A DNA stretch of 64,000 bases from Croceicoccus marinus (lineage in GTDB: Bacteria; Pseudomonadota; Alphaproteobacteria; Sphingomonadales; Sphingomonadaceae): contig NZ_CP019602.1 of assembly GCF_001661675.2 (NCBI RefSeq), positions 1,203,501-1,267,500 of the forward strand. Direction: 5' to 3'. Below, piece by piece: positions 17,490-24,941 of this stretch (positions within the stretch are counted from its first letter, which is position 1; each line of letters begins with the position of its first letter). Both the position numbers and the translations under genes were made by a program. Under the pieces are notes generated by a model that was not told the DNA's origin, did not search any database, and was given only the letters and a program-made list of their open reading frames with translations.

Positions 17490-18940
17490 CAGTCGCGCTC
17501 CTCTTCCATCGGCGGGGTGTCGCTGGTCTCGGCAGGCAGGTCCTGCTGCGCGGGGCCGGGGGTGATGCCTGCGGTGCGGATCGGACCCTGGTCGCCGCGC
17601 TGCATCGCGGGTTCATGGCTGTGCGGCGTGGCCGACATCAGGCGCAATATGTACCACACGCCCACGCCGAACACCGCGAAATAGATCAGCACGAATGCCG
17701 TCAACGAAGCGCCCAGCGCGGGGGCCGCCAGCGGGCTGGCCGAATCTTCGGTCCGCAGCAGGCCATAGATGGTATAGGGCTGCCGCCCGACCTCGGTCGT
17801 GAACCAGCCCGCGATCACCGCGACGAAACCGGCGGGGCCCATCAGTACCGCCGCGCGGTGCAGCCAGCTCCATTCGAACAGGCGGCCCTTGACGCGGGCC
17901 AGCAGGCTCCACAGCCCAAGGCCCAGCATCGCGAAGCCCAGCCCGACCATGATGCGAAAGCTCCAGAACACCACTTCGACCGGCGGGCGTTCATCGCGCG
18001 GGATCGTATCCAGCCCCGCCAGCGGCGCATCCAGGTCGTGCTTCAGGATCAGCGAGGACAGCTTGGGGATCTCGACCGCGTAATGCACCGTCTCCTCCTC
18101 GCTGTCGGGAACCCCGAACAGGATCAGCGGCGCGCCGCCCGGATGGCTTTCGAAATGGCCTTCCATCGCCATGACCTTGGCGGGCTGGTGCTCAAGCGTG
18201 TTCAACCCGTGCATGTCGCCCGCGAAGATCTGGATCGGCGCGACCACCACGACCATGCCCATCGCCATCGAGAACATGGTCCGCGCCTGCTTGTTGGTCC
18301 TGTCCTTCAGCAGGTGCCACGCGCCCACGCCGCCCACGACCAGCGCGGTCGTCAGATAGGCGGCGATGCCGGTATGGACCAGGCGATAGGGGAAGCTGGG
18401 GTTGAAGATGATCTCCAGCCAGCTGTCGCCCGGCAGGAACTGCCCGTTGGCGCCCATCTCGAAACCGGTGGGCGTGTGCATCCAGCTGTTGACCGACAGG
18501 ATCCAGAACGCGCTGATGAAGGTGCCCAGCGCCACCATCAGCGTCGCGGCGAAATGCAGCTTGCGCCCCACGCGCTCCATCCCGAACAGCATGACGCCCA
18601 GGAAGCCGGCTTCCAGGAAGAAGGCGGTCAGCACCTCGTAAGCCATCAGCGGGCCGATCACCGGCCCCGCCCGGTCGGAGAAAACCGACCAGTTGGTGCC
18701 AAACTGATAGCTCATCACGATGCCCGACACGACGCCCATGGCAAAGGCGATCGCGAAGATCTTCAGCCAGAACCGGAACAGGTCGAGATAGCGTTCCCGC
18801 CCCGTCCACAGCCACATCCCTTCGAGCACGGCGAGATAGCTGGCCAGCCCGATCGAGAACGAGGGGAAGATGAAATGGAAACTGACGGTGAACGCGAATT
18901 GCGCCCGCGCAAGTAACAGAGCGTCGAGTCCTTCGAACAT
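17489..18940 (-). CDS. cydA: Cytochrome bd-type (CIO) quinol oxidase subunit I
   Basis: 483 residues. Haem ligands and family strings include ARAQFAFTVSFHFIFPSFSI, GVVSGIVMSYQFGTNW, WILSVNSWMHTPTGFEM and TEVGRQPYTIYGLLRTEDS. The GRQP segment and short Q loop mark the cyanide-insensitive (CioA) subgroup rather than the canonical E. coli bd-I form. It is first in the cydAB-DUF2474 operon and supports respiration at low oxygen or with inhibitors present. Confidence 0.95.
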   Translation of the reverse strand: MFEGLDALLLARAQFAFTVSFHFIFPSFSIGLASYLAVLEGMWLWTGRERYLDLFRFWLKIFAIAFAMGVVSGIVMSYQFGTNWSVFSDRAGPVIGPLMAYEVLTAFFLEAGFLGVMLFGMERVGRKLHFAATLMVALGTFISAFWILSVNSWMHTPTGFEMGANGQFLPGDSWLEIIFNPSFPYRLVHTGIAAYLTTALVVGGVGAWHLLKDRTNKQARTMFSMAMGMVVVVAPIQIFAGDMHGLNTLEHQPAKVMAMEGHFESHPGGAPLILFGVPDSEEETVHYAVEIPKLSSLILKHDLDAPLAGLDTIPRDERPPVEVVFWSFRIMVGLGFAMLGLGLWSLLARVKGRLFEWSWLHRAAVLMGPAGFVAVIAGWFTTEVGRQPYTIYGLLRTEDSASPLAAPALGASLTAFVLIYFAVFGVGVWYILRLMSATPHSHEPAMQRGDQGPIRTAGITPGPAQQDLPAETSDTPPMEEERD

Positions 18941-19022
18941 GGCCCGTTCCTCTAGACCCCTGCGCCGCGAATCTGAACCTTATTCTGAACACATGCGGTT
19001 GCGCTATTTGCAAGCCTGCGGT

Positions 19023-19586
19023 TCAATCCCCGTCGAACCCGATCAGCGAATGGACCGCGACCCCGGCATCGCGCAGCCGCTGCGCGCCGCCCAGTTCGGG
19101 CAGGTCGATGACGAACAGCGCCTGGCGGACATGCGCGCCGCGCCCTTCCAGCAGCTCCACCGCCGCCAGCGCCGTGCCGCCGGTCGCGATCAGGTCGTCG
19201 ACCAGCACGACGGACGCGCCGGGGCCGCAGGCGTCGTCGTGCATCTCCAGCATGTCGGTGCCGTATTCCAGCGCATATTCGATCGACACGCTGGGGCCGG
19301 GCAGCCTGCCGCGCTTCCGCATCATCAGCACGCCCGCTCCCAGCCGGTAGGCAAGGGCCGAGGCGAAGACGAAGCCGCGCGCCTCGATCCCCGCGATCAG
19401 TTCGGGCGGATCGCCGCCGTTCGCCCTGGCCAGCGCATCGGCCATACGGTCGATCGTGGCCGCGAACGCCCCGCCGTCCAGCATCAGCGTCGAGATGTCG
19501 CGAAAGACGATTCCCGGCTTGGGGTGGTCGGGTATGGTGCGGATCAGCTCTGCCAGGTCGGCATTGGGCGCTTCTTGTATGGTCAT
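19023..19586 (-). CDS. apt: Adenine phosphoribosyltransferase
   Basis: 187 residues. It makes AMP from adenine and PRPP (purine salvage). The PRPP-binding motif VVLVDDLIATGGTA and the flexible-loop region RKRGRLPGPSVSIEYALEYG are clear, with GIEARGFVFASALAYRLGAG before them. The ATG at 19586 is preferred to an upstream in-frame start because the extra 22 codons are formed by the repeats at 19607-19670. Confidence 0.93.
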   Translation of the reverse strand: MTIQEAPNADLAELIRTIPDHPKPGIVFRDISTLMLDGGAFAATIDRMADALARANGGDPPELIAGIEARGFVFASALAYRLGAGVLMMRKRGRLPGPSVSIEYALEYGTDMLEMHDDACGPGASVVLVDDLIATGGTALAAVELLEGRGAHVRQALFVIDLPELGGAQRLRDAGVAVHSLIGFDGD

Positions 19587-19606
19587 GGGTGCAAGCCTAG
19601 CCGCCT

Positions 19607-19670
19607 GCACGTGCAACGACCAGAGCCCGCACGTGCAACGACCAGCCAGCATTGCGCTTGCAGCGACCAG
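19607..19670. repeat. Short direct repeats upstream of apt
   Basis: The 17-mer GCACGTGCAACGACCAG occurs at 19607-19623 and 19629-19645, 22 bases apart. A degenerate third copy (GCTTGCAGCGACCAG) is at 19656-19670. Each full copy holds the palindrome GCACGTGC. They lie 20-85 bases upstream of apt and may be regulatory. Confidence 0.7.
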
Positions 19671-19764
19671 ACGCTAAGGGCGCGCTCAATTCTTTCTCAT
19701 CAATGGAATCGGACGCCTGCGGCCCTTGCGCCGCCAGCGCCCCCTATCGGCAGGTAATCGGCAT

Positions 19765-20328
19765 ATGAAGATCAGCGGCGTGGACATCCGTCCCGGCAAT
19801 ATCCTGGAATATGAAGGCGGCATCTGGAAGGTCGCCAAGATCCAGCACACCCAGCCCGGCAAGGGCGGCGCCTACATGCAGGTCGAGATGAAGAACCTGC
19901 AGGACGGCCGCAAGACCAACGTCCGCTTCCGCAGCGCCGACACGATCGAGCGCGTGCGCCTCGACACCAAGGATTTCCAGTTCCTCTATGCCGAGGGCGA
20001 CATGCTCGTGTTCATGGACACCGAGACATACGAACAGATCAACCTGCCCGCCGACCTCCTCGGCGATGCGGCCGCGTTCCTGGAAGACGGCATGCAGGTC
20101 ACGCTGGAACTGTGGGAGGAAAAGCCCATCTCGGTCCAGCTGCCCGAACAGATCGAGGCCACCATCGTCGAGGCCGACGCCGTGGTGAAGGGCCAGACCG
20201 CGTCCTCCAGCTACAAGCCCGCCGTGCTTGAAAACGGCGTGCGCGTGATGGTCCCGCCGCACATCGAAAGCGGCACGCGCATCGTCGTCGACGTGTATGA
20301 GCGGACCTACGTTAGCAAAGCCGGCTAA
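19765..20328 (+). CDS. efp: Elongation factor P
   Basis: 187 residues in three beta-barrel domains. It relieves ribosome stalling at polyproline. The domain I loop [12 protein letters not shown] carries the lysine that is modified in many bacteria. EF-P strings include [14 protein letters not shown], the signature region in domain II, and [13 protein letters not shown] at the C-terminus. The ATG at 19765 is set by the conserved start [15 protein letters not shown]. Confidence 0.97.
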   Translation: MKISGVDIRPGNILEYEGGIWKVAKIQHTQPGKGGAYMQVEMKNLQDGRKTNVRFRSADTIERVRLDTKDFQFLYAEGDMLVFMDTETYEQINLPADLLGDAAAFLEDGMQVTLELWEEKPISVQLPEQIEATIVEADAVVKGQTASSSYKPAVLENGVRVMVPPHIESGTRIVVDVYERTYVSKAG

Positions 20329-20332
20329 GGCA

Positions 20333-20461
20333 CCGTATTTGAGCCTATGCCGGGCTGCAAACGGCATCCGCCTTGCGCTTCCGGTGCTCACGTACTTTCA
20401 GTACGTTGCGCGCCGGTTCTCGGCGGACACCATTTTCGCTCCGGCCTAGGCCCAAATCCGG
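20333..20461. repeat. Long imperfect palindrome (intergenic repeat)
   Basis: The whole 129-base gap after efp folds on itself around CGTACTTTCAGTACG (20391-20405). The outer arms CCGTATTTGAGCCTATGCCGG and the reverse complement of 20441-20461 match at about 18 of 21 positions. It looks like a dispersed palindromic repeat of the kind found between sphingomonad genes, and could also end the efp transcript. Confidence 0.75.
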
Positions 20462-20494
20462 CAACTTAGACCTTACCAACCAGAGTAAATCGAT

Positions 20495-21316
20495 ATGGCA
20501 GTTTCCGGTATCATTCGCGTGCTAGAGCGCGCCGCCCGCAAGGCGGGTTCGCGCCTGCGCCGCGATTTCGGCGAGGTTGAGCATCTGCAGGTCAGCCGCA
20601 AGGGCCCTGCCGATTTCGTGTCCAAGGCGGACGAGGCGGCAGAGCGCATCCTGTGGGACGAGCTGCGCGCCGCGCGCCCCGACTGGGGCTTCCTTCTGGA
20701 AGAAGCGGGCGAGATCAAGGGCGACGAGACCAAGCCGCGCTTCATCATCGACCCGCTCGACGGGACGACCAACTTCCTCCACGGCATGCCGCATTTCGCG
20801 ATCTCGATCGCGGTGCAGGAACCCAAGCTCGACGGATCGGGCTGGGGCGAGGTGACCGCCGCGCTGGTCTATCAGCCGATCACCGACGAAAGCTTCTGGG
20901 CGGAAAAGAGCCGCGGGGCGTGGCTGCACGATGCGCGCCTGCGCGTATCGGCCCGGCGCGACCTGTCCGAATCGCTGATCGCCACCGGCATCCCGTTCGG
21001 CGGCCACGGCAATTTCCCCGAATGGCAGAAGATCGCGGGCGCCATCGGTCCGCGCGTCGCGGGCATCCGCCGCTTCGGCTCGGCCGCGCTCGACCTCGCC
21101 TGGGTGGCGGCCGGTCGGTACGAGGGCTTCTGGGAATCGGGCCTCAAGCCCTGGGACAGCGCCGCGGGCTGCCTGCTGGTGCGCGAGGCTGGCGGCTTCG
21201 TCTCCGACTGGCGCGGGCGTTCGCTGCCGGTGTGCGACCAGACGATCCTGGCGGGCAACGACACGCTGCATTCGCGCCTGCACAAGCTGCTCATCGGCGC
21301 TCTCAAGGGAGACTGA
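20495..21316 (+). CDS. suhB: Inositol monophosphatase family protein
   Basis: 273 residues of the Mg-dependent inositol monophosphatase family (SuhB-like). Metal-binding motifs are LLEEAGE, DPLDGTTNFLHGMPHF and the C-terminal KPWDSAAGCLLVREAGG. In alphaproteobacteria this gene commonly follows efp. The substrate in this organism is uncertain: inositol phosphate or a related sugar phosphate. Confidence 0.9.
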   Translation: MAVSGIIRVLERAARKAGSRLRRDFGEVEHLQVSRKGPADFVSKADEAAERILWDELRAARPDWGFLLEEAGEIKGDETKPRFIIDPLDGTTNFLHGMPHFAISIAVQEPKLDGSGWGEVTAALVYQPITDESFWAEKSRGAWLHDARLRVSARRDLSESLIATGIPFGGHGNFPEWQKIAGAIGPRVAGIRRFGSAALDLAWVAAGRYEGFWESGLKPWDSAAGCLLVREAGGFVSDWRGRSLPVCDQTILAGNDTLHSRLHKLLIGALKGD

Positions 21317-21406
21317 TCGCTGGCCTGCCTGGTCGCAGGCCCTCTTGCTGGCAGGATGAACTGCGACTAAAGGGCCTGCTCCGGGGTGATGGCGCCGGCG
21401 AAATAT

Positions 21407-21490
21407 GCCCCTGTGGCGGAATGGTAGACGCGAACGACTCAAAATCGTTTGTCGCAAGACGTGCCCGTTCGAGTCGGGCCAGGGGCACCA
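21407..21490 (+). tRNA. tRNA-Leu (anticodon CAA)
   Basis: The acceptor arms GCCCCTG and CAGGGGC pair perfectly, followed by the discriminator A and an encoded CCA. The anticodon arm is ACGA-CTCAAAA-TCGT, giving anticodon CAA. The D-arm (GCGGAATGGTAGACGC), a long variable arm and the T-loop GTTCGAGTC are present. The long variable arm fits a leucine tRNA. Confidence 0.95.
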
Positions 21491-21565
21491 TTTCAACTGA
21501 AATCCCGTTCATCGGGCAGCAATCTTGCTGGCGCGGCGATCGAACCGCTGTTATCGGGCTGCTTA

Positions 21566-23356
21566 ATGCCCGGTTTTCCAACATATCACGCGCTGGGCGC
21601 CATGGTCCTGACCGTGGGCATGTTCATCGCCTTCGCGCGCGGCCGCATCCCGACCGAGATCGTCAGCCTAGCGACCATCGCGCTCATCGCGCTCGGCCTG
21701 TTCTTCTTCCCGCTTGATCCGCTGCACCCTACCGACGGGCTGGTGCTGGCGTTTTCGGGCTTTGGCCATCCGGCGCTGATCACGATCTGCGCGCTGATGA
21801 TCATGGGGCGCGGTCTGGTGGTGACGGGCGCGCTGGAACCGGCGACTCGCTTCCTCGACGGCGTGTGGAAGATCAACACGCAGCTCGGCATGCTGGTGTC
21901 GCTGCTGATGGCGATGCTGCTGTCGATGATGGTGAACGACACGCCGGTGCTGGTGCTGCTGCTGCCGATCTTCGTGGCGCTGGCCGAACGCGGCGCGATG
22001 GCGGCGTCGAAGACTCTGATCCCGCTGAATGCGGCGGTGCTGATCGGCGGCATGGCGACGACCATCGGCACCTCGACCAACCTGCTGGTCGTCTCCATTG
22101 CCGAGGATCTGGGCATGGCGCCGATGCGCGTGTTCGACTTCACGCCCATCGTCGCCATCACGGCGCTGGTGGCGCTGCCCTATCTGTGGTTGGTGATGCC
22201 GCGCCTGCTGCCCGACCGCGGCACCGCGAACCTGCGCCAGCACCGCGCCTTTGCCGCGACCTTGCGGGTCGACGACAATTCGGACCTGATCGGCCTGACC
22301 CCGCGCGACCTGGAAGACCAGCTGCCCGACAATTTCCGTTTCGAAGGGCCGCTCGACCGCCAGATCACTGCCAATTCGCGCCTGCCCGTCAGCGGCTCAC
22401 ACCGCGCGCTGGATGAAGCGATGCGCCTGTTCAAGGCGCGCGTCGCCCCCGCCTGGGTGATCGAGCGGCTGAACGCCGCCGCCCAGTCGCAGCAGGCCGA
22501 CGTGGTGGTGGTCGAAATGGCGATCACGCCGGGATCGCGCCTCGTCGGGCTCACCATTCCCTCGTCGGGCGTGGCTGGGCAGTTCGGCGTCGCGGTGCTG
22601 GGCATCCACCAGCAGGAACGCAGCCCCGACCGCGGGCGGCACGAATATTCGGAACTCCAGCTCAAGGCAGGCGACGTGCTGCTGGTCATGGGCCCGATTT
22701 CCGAGCTTGAGGAATTTGCCGAAACCGACCGCCTGCTCATGCTGGAAGGCGCGAAGGAAGTGCCCCGCCGGTCCAAGGCGGTGCTGGCGGGGGCGATCAT
22801 GTTCGGATCGGTCGCCACCGCCAGTTTCGGCCTGTGGCCCATCGCCATCGCCGCGCTGGGCGGCTCGATCGCGATGTTCGTCACCGGCTGCGTCAAGTTC
22901 GACCGCGTGGGCCGCGCGCTGTCGGCCAATGTCATCGTGCTGGTCGCGGCCAGCATCGCGATCGGGCGGCTGATCCTGGAAAGCGGCGCCGCGGAATGGC
23001 TGGGGCTGGTCATGTCGTCGGGGCTGCAGTTCCTGCCGCCCGCGGCCGTGCTGGCGGCGATCATGCTGTTCGTGACGCTGCTGACCAATTTCGCGTCCAA
23101 CGCCGCGGCGGCCACGGTCGGCACGCCTATCGCCTTCAACATCGCGCAGACGCTGGGCCTGCCGGCGGAGCCGCTGATCCTGGCCGTGCTGTTCGGCTGC
23201 AATCTGTGCTACGCGACGCCCATCGCCTATCAGACCAACATGCTGATCATGGACGAGGGCGGGTATGTCTTCAGCGATTACCTGCGCACCGGCGTCCCGC
23301 TGGTGGTGCTGATGGCGACCACGCTCTCGGTCCTGCTGGTGATGTTCTACATGTAG
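21566..23356 (+). CDS. SLC13 family transporter with internal RCK/TrkA-C domains
   Basis: A 596-residue inner-membrane protein. Two blocks of membrane helices of the anion/sodium symporter (CitMHS/SLC13) type include GMATTIGTSTNLLVVS and, near the end, LTNFASNAAAATVGTPIAF. Between them, at about residues 220-410, are soluble TrkA-C-like segments (AITPGSRLVGLTIPSSG, LKAGDVLLVMGP). It is probably a sulfate or dicarboxylate transporter; the substrate is not readable. The open frame runs back through the tRNA; the ATG at 21566 starts the first helix. Confidence 0.85.
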   Translation: MPGFPTYHALGAMVLTVGMFIAFARGRIPTEIVSLATIALIALGLFFFPLDPLHPTDGLVLAFSGFGHPALITICALMIMGRGLVVTGALEPATRFLDGVWKINTQLGMLVSLLMAMLLSMMVNDTPVLVLLLPIFVALAERGAMAASKTLIPLNAAVLIGGMATTIGTSTNLLVVSIAEDLGMAPMRVFDFTPIVAITALVALPYLWLVMPRLLPDRGTANLRQHRAFAATLRVDDNSDLIGLTPRDLEDQLPDNFRFEGPLDRQITANSRLPVSGSHRALDEAMRLFKARVAPAWVIERLNAAAQSQQADVVVVEMAITPGSRLVGLTIPSSGVAGQFGVAVLGIHQQERSPDRGRHEYSELQLKAGDVLLVMGPISELEEFAETDRLLMLEGAKEVPRRSKAVLAGAIMFGSVATASFGLWPIAIAALGGSIAMFVTGCVKFDRVGRALSANVIVLVAASIAIGRLILESGAAEWLGLVMSSGLQFLPPAAVLAAIMLFVTLLTNFASNAAAATVGTPIAFNIAQTLGLPAEPLILAVLFGCNLCYATPIAYQTNMLIMDEGGYVFSDYLRTGVPLVVLMATTLSVLLVMFYM

Positions 23357-23369
23357 GGCGTGCGGGCGT

Positions 23370-24005
23370 TCACGCCGTGATGGGCGCGATGCCGGGCGCC
23401 AGCCGATAGCCGATCGCCGCCTCGCTCAGCAGATAGCGCGGCAGGTCGGGTTCCGGTTCGATCCGGCGGCGCAGATGGCGGATCGCCACGCGCAGATATT
23501 GCAGGTCGCTGGCATGCTCGCCCCACAGCGACAGCAGGACGTCATGGGTGACGAAGCGGCCCTTCGCCCCGATCAGCATCGCCATGATGCCCGCTTCGCG
23601 CTCCGACAGCTCGTGCTCCGCCCCGTCGATCCTCAGCACCCGGTCGGCCAGGGCTAGATCGCCCGGCAGCGCCGCGCCGGTCTGCAGCAGCCGCAACCGC
23701 GCCGCCAGTTCGGCGGGGTCGATCTTGCCGGTAGTCAGGAAATCGAACGCACCCGCGTCCAGCGCCTCTCGCCGCAGCGCGGTCTGCGCGCGCCCGGCCA
23801 GCACGATGGCGCGTGCGCCCATTGCATCGGCCTCGGCCAGCGCCGCCGCGAATTCCCCGTGCGAAGCGCTTAGCCACACGGCCCCCTGCGGCATCGCCGC
23901 GGGCGCGAGAATCGCCAGCGCCGAGAGCCATTCCGCGCGGTCCTCGGCAGTCAATTTCGCAATCGCGGAACCACTATCGTCAAGATAGGTTGCGCCATCA
24001 GGCAT
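23370..24005 (-). CDS. Winged-helix response-regulator-like protein
   Basis: 211 residues. The C-terminal half is an OmpR/PhoB-type winged helix (HELSEREAGIMAMLIGAKGRFVTHDVL, then LRVAIRHLRRRIEPEPDLPRYL). The N-terminal half resembles a receiver domain (AGAFDFLTTGKIDPAELAARLRLL) but lacks a clear phospho-acceptor Asp, so it may not be phosphorylated. No histidine kinase gene adjoins it. The target is unknown. Confidence 0.75.
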   Translation of the reverse strand: MPDGATYLDDSGSAIAKLTAEDRAEWLSALAILAPAAMPQGAVWLSASHGEFAAALAEADAMGARAIVLAGRAQTALRREALDAGAFDFLTTGKIDPAELAARLRLLQTGAALPGDLALADRVLRIDGAEHELSEREAGIMAMLIGAKGRFVTHDVLLSLWGEHASDLQYLRVAIRHLRRRIEPEPDLPRYLLSEAAIGYRLAPGIAPITA

Positions 24006-24164
24006 CGGAAGCAGATCCGGGCGGTTTGGCGGGCAATATTTCGCCTGTTTTTCGAATAGGGATGTTCATTAGTTTCGTTTTCGTGACGAAGGCTCTGTGT
24101 AGTTGACAACCCTGTCAGATATGCAAGTTTCCGTCCATTGGCTCGATTGCAGATGAGGGCGAGC

Positions 24165-24320
24165 ATGAAACAGATTTTCGCGCAGGTGCACGATCACGAC
24201 GCGCTTCACGACAATGACGATATCGGCGACATCGCCGCATGGCTGGATGGTCTCAAGCATCCAGCCGACGGAGGGTCGCGAGGCTTCCGTCGTACCATCG
24301 ATTCCCTGATGAACAATTGA
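24165..24320 (+). CDS. Small hypothetical protein
   Basis: 51 acidic residues (MKQIFAQVHDHDALHDNDD...). I do not recognise the family. The ATG at 24165 has GAGGGCGAG just upstream, and the gene ends five bases before a strong terminator, which together support a real short gene. No signal peptide or membrane segment is visible. Confidence 0.55.
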   Translation: MKQIFAQVHDHDALHDNDDIGDIAAWLDGLKHPADGGSRGFRRTIDSLMNN

Positions 24321-24324
24321 CGAA

Positions 24325-24356
24325 AACGGCGGGGGCGATCCCCGCCGTTATTTTTT
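24325..24356 (+). terminator. Rho-independent terminator
   Basis: The stem AACGGCGGGG / CCCCGCCGTT with a short GCGAT loop is followed by ATTTTTT. It ends the small gene at 24165. Confidence 0.85.
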
Positions 24357-24489
24357 GGGTCGTTTGTTTCCGCGCCTGTCTTTCCCGAAAAATGCCTCGC
24401 TGCGGGACAATGTCCGCGCCCGGCTTGGGACTGGGAACCGCAGGCTTCGTCATGTCGTTTTCCCCGCCATATCGAAGGGGAATTGTACA

Positions 24490-24777
24490 ATGACCGAAGA
24501 ACGAATTACCCGCGTCGAAACGCCCGAAGGCAATACCCACGTCCGTACCGAGGTGATCCGCGATGCCGAACCGGCCCGTTCGGGCGGCGGAATGGCGACC
24601 GCGCTGATCGTGCTGGTCGCGGTCGCCGTGCTGATCGGCGCATTCGTGCTGATGCAGGGCCAGGACGCCGAGATCGCCAAGGACAACGCCGTCGCGGGCG
24701 CTGCTGACAGCGTCGGCAATGCCGCCGAATCCATCGGCAATGCCGCCGACCAGGCTGCGGAGAAGATCGCCAACTGA
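24490..24777 (+). CDS. Small single-span membrane protein of unknown function
   Basis: 95 residues. A charged N-terminus is followed by one helix (ATALIVLVAVAVLIGAFVLM) and an Ala/Asn/Asp-rich tail with repeats of the form SVGNAAESIGNAADQAAEKI. It is similar in style to other sphingomonad envelope peptides; no function is known. It is followed by a terminator. Confidence 0.7.
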   Translation: MTEERITRVETPEGNTHVRTEVIRDAEPARSGGGMATALIVLVAVAVLIGAFVLMQGQDAEIAKDNAVAGAADSVGNAAESIGNAADQAAEKIAN

Positions 24778-24797
24778 TCGCGCCGTGATGCAAGCAA

Positions 24798-24834
24798 GGG
24801 GCGGGAAGGGCAGCAAGCTCCTCCCGCCCTTTTT
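24798..24834 (+). terminator. Rho-independent terminator
   Basis: A GC-rich stem (GGGCGGGAAGG with CTCCTCCCGCCC) is followed by TTTTT, just after the small membrane protein gene. Confidence 0.75.
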
Positions 24835-24941
24835 GCGTCCGCCTTATATACGCGCCGTTTACCATGGCGGCGCTAGGCAAGGTGCATGGCCGCAGCCCTC
24901 CATGACCGCTCCCCATCACCCGCCGCTGCGGGGCCTGCCGC

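Noticed and set aside
19607..19670. CRISPR-like array upstream of apt
   Set aside because: Only two exact short repeats with 5-base spacers and no cas genes; not a CRISPR array.
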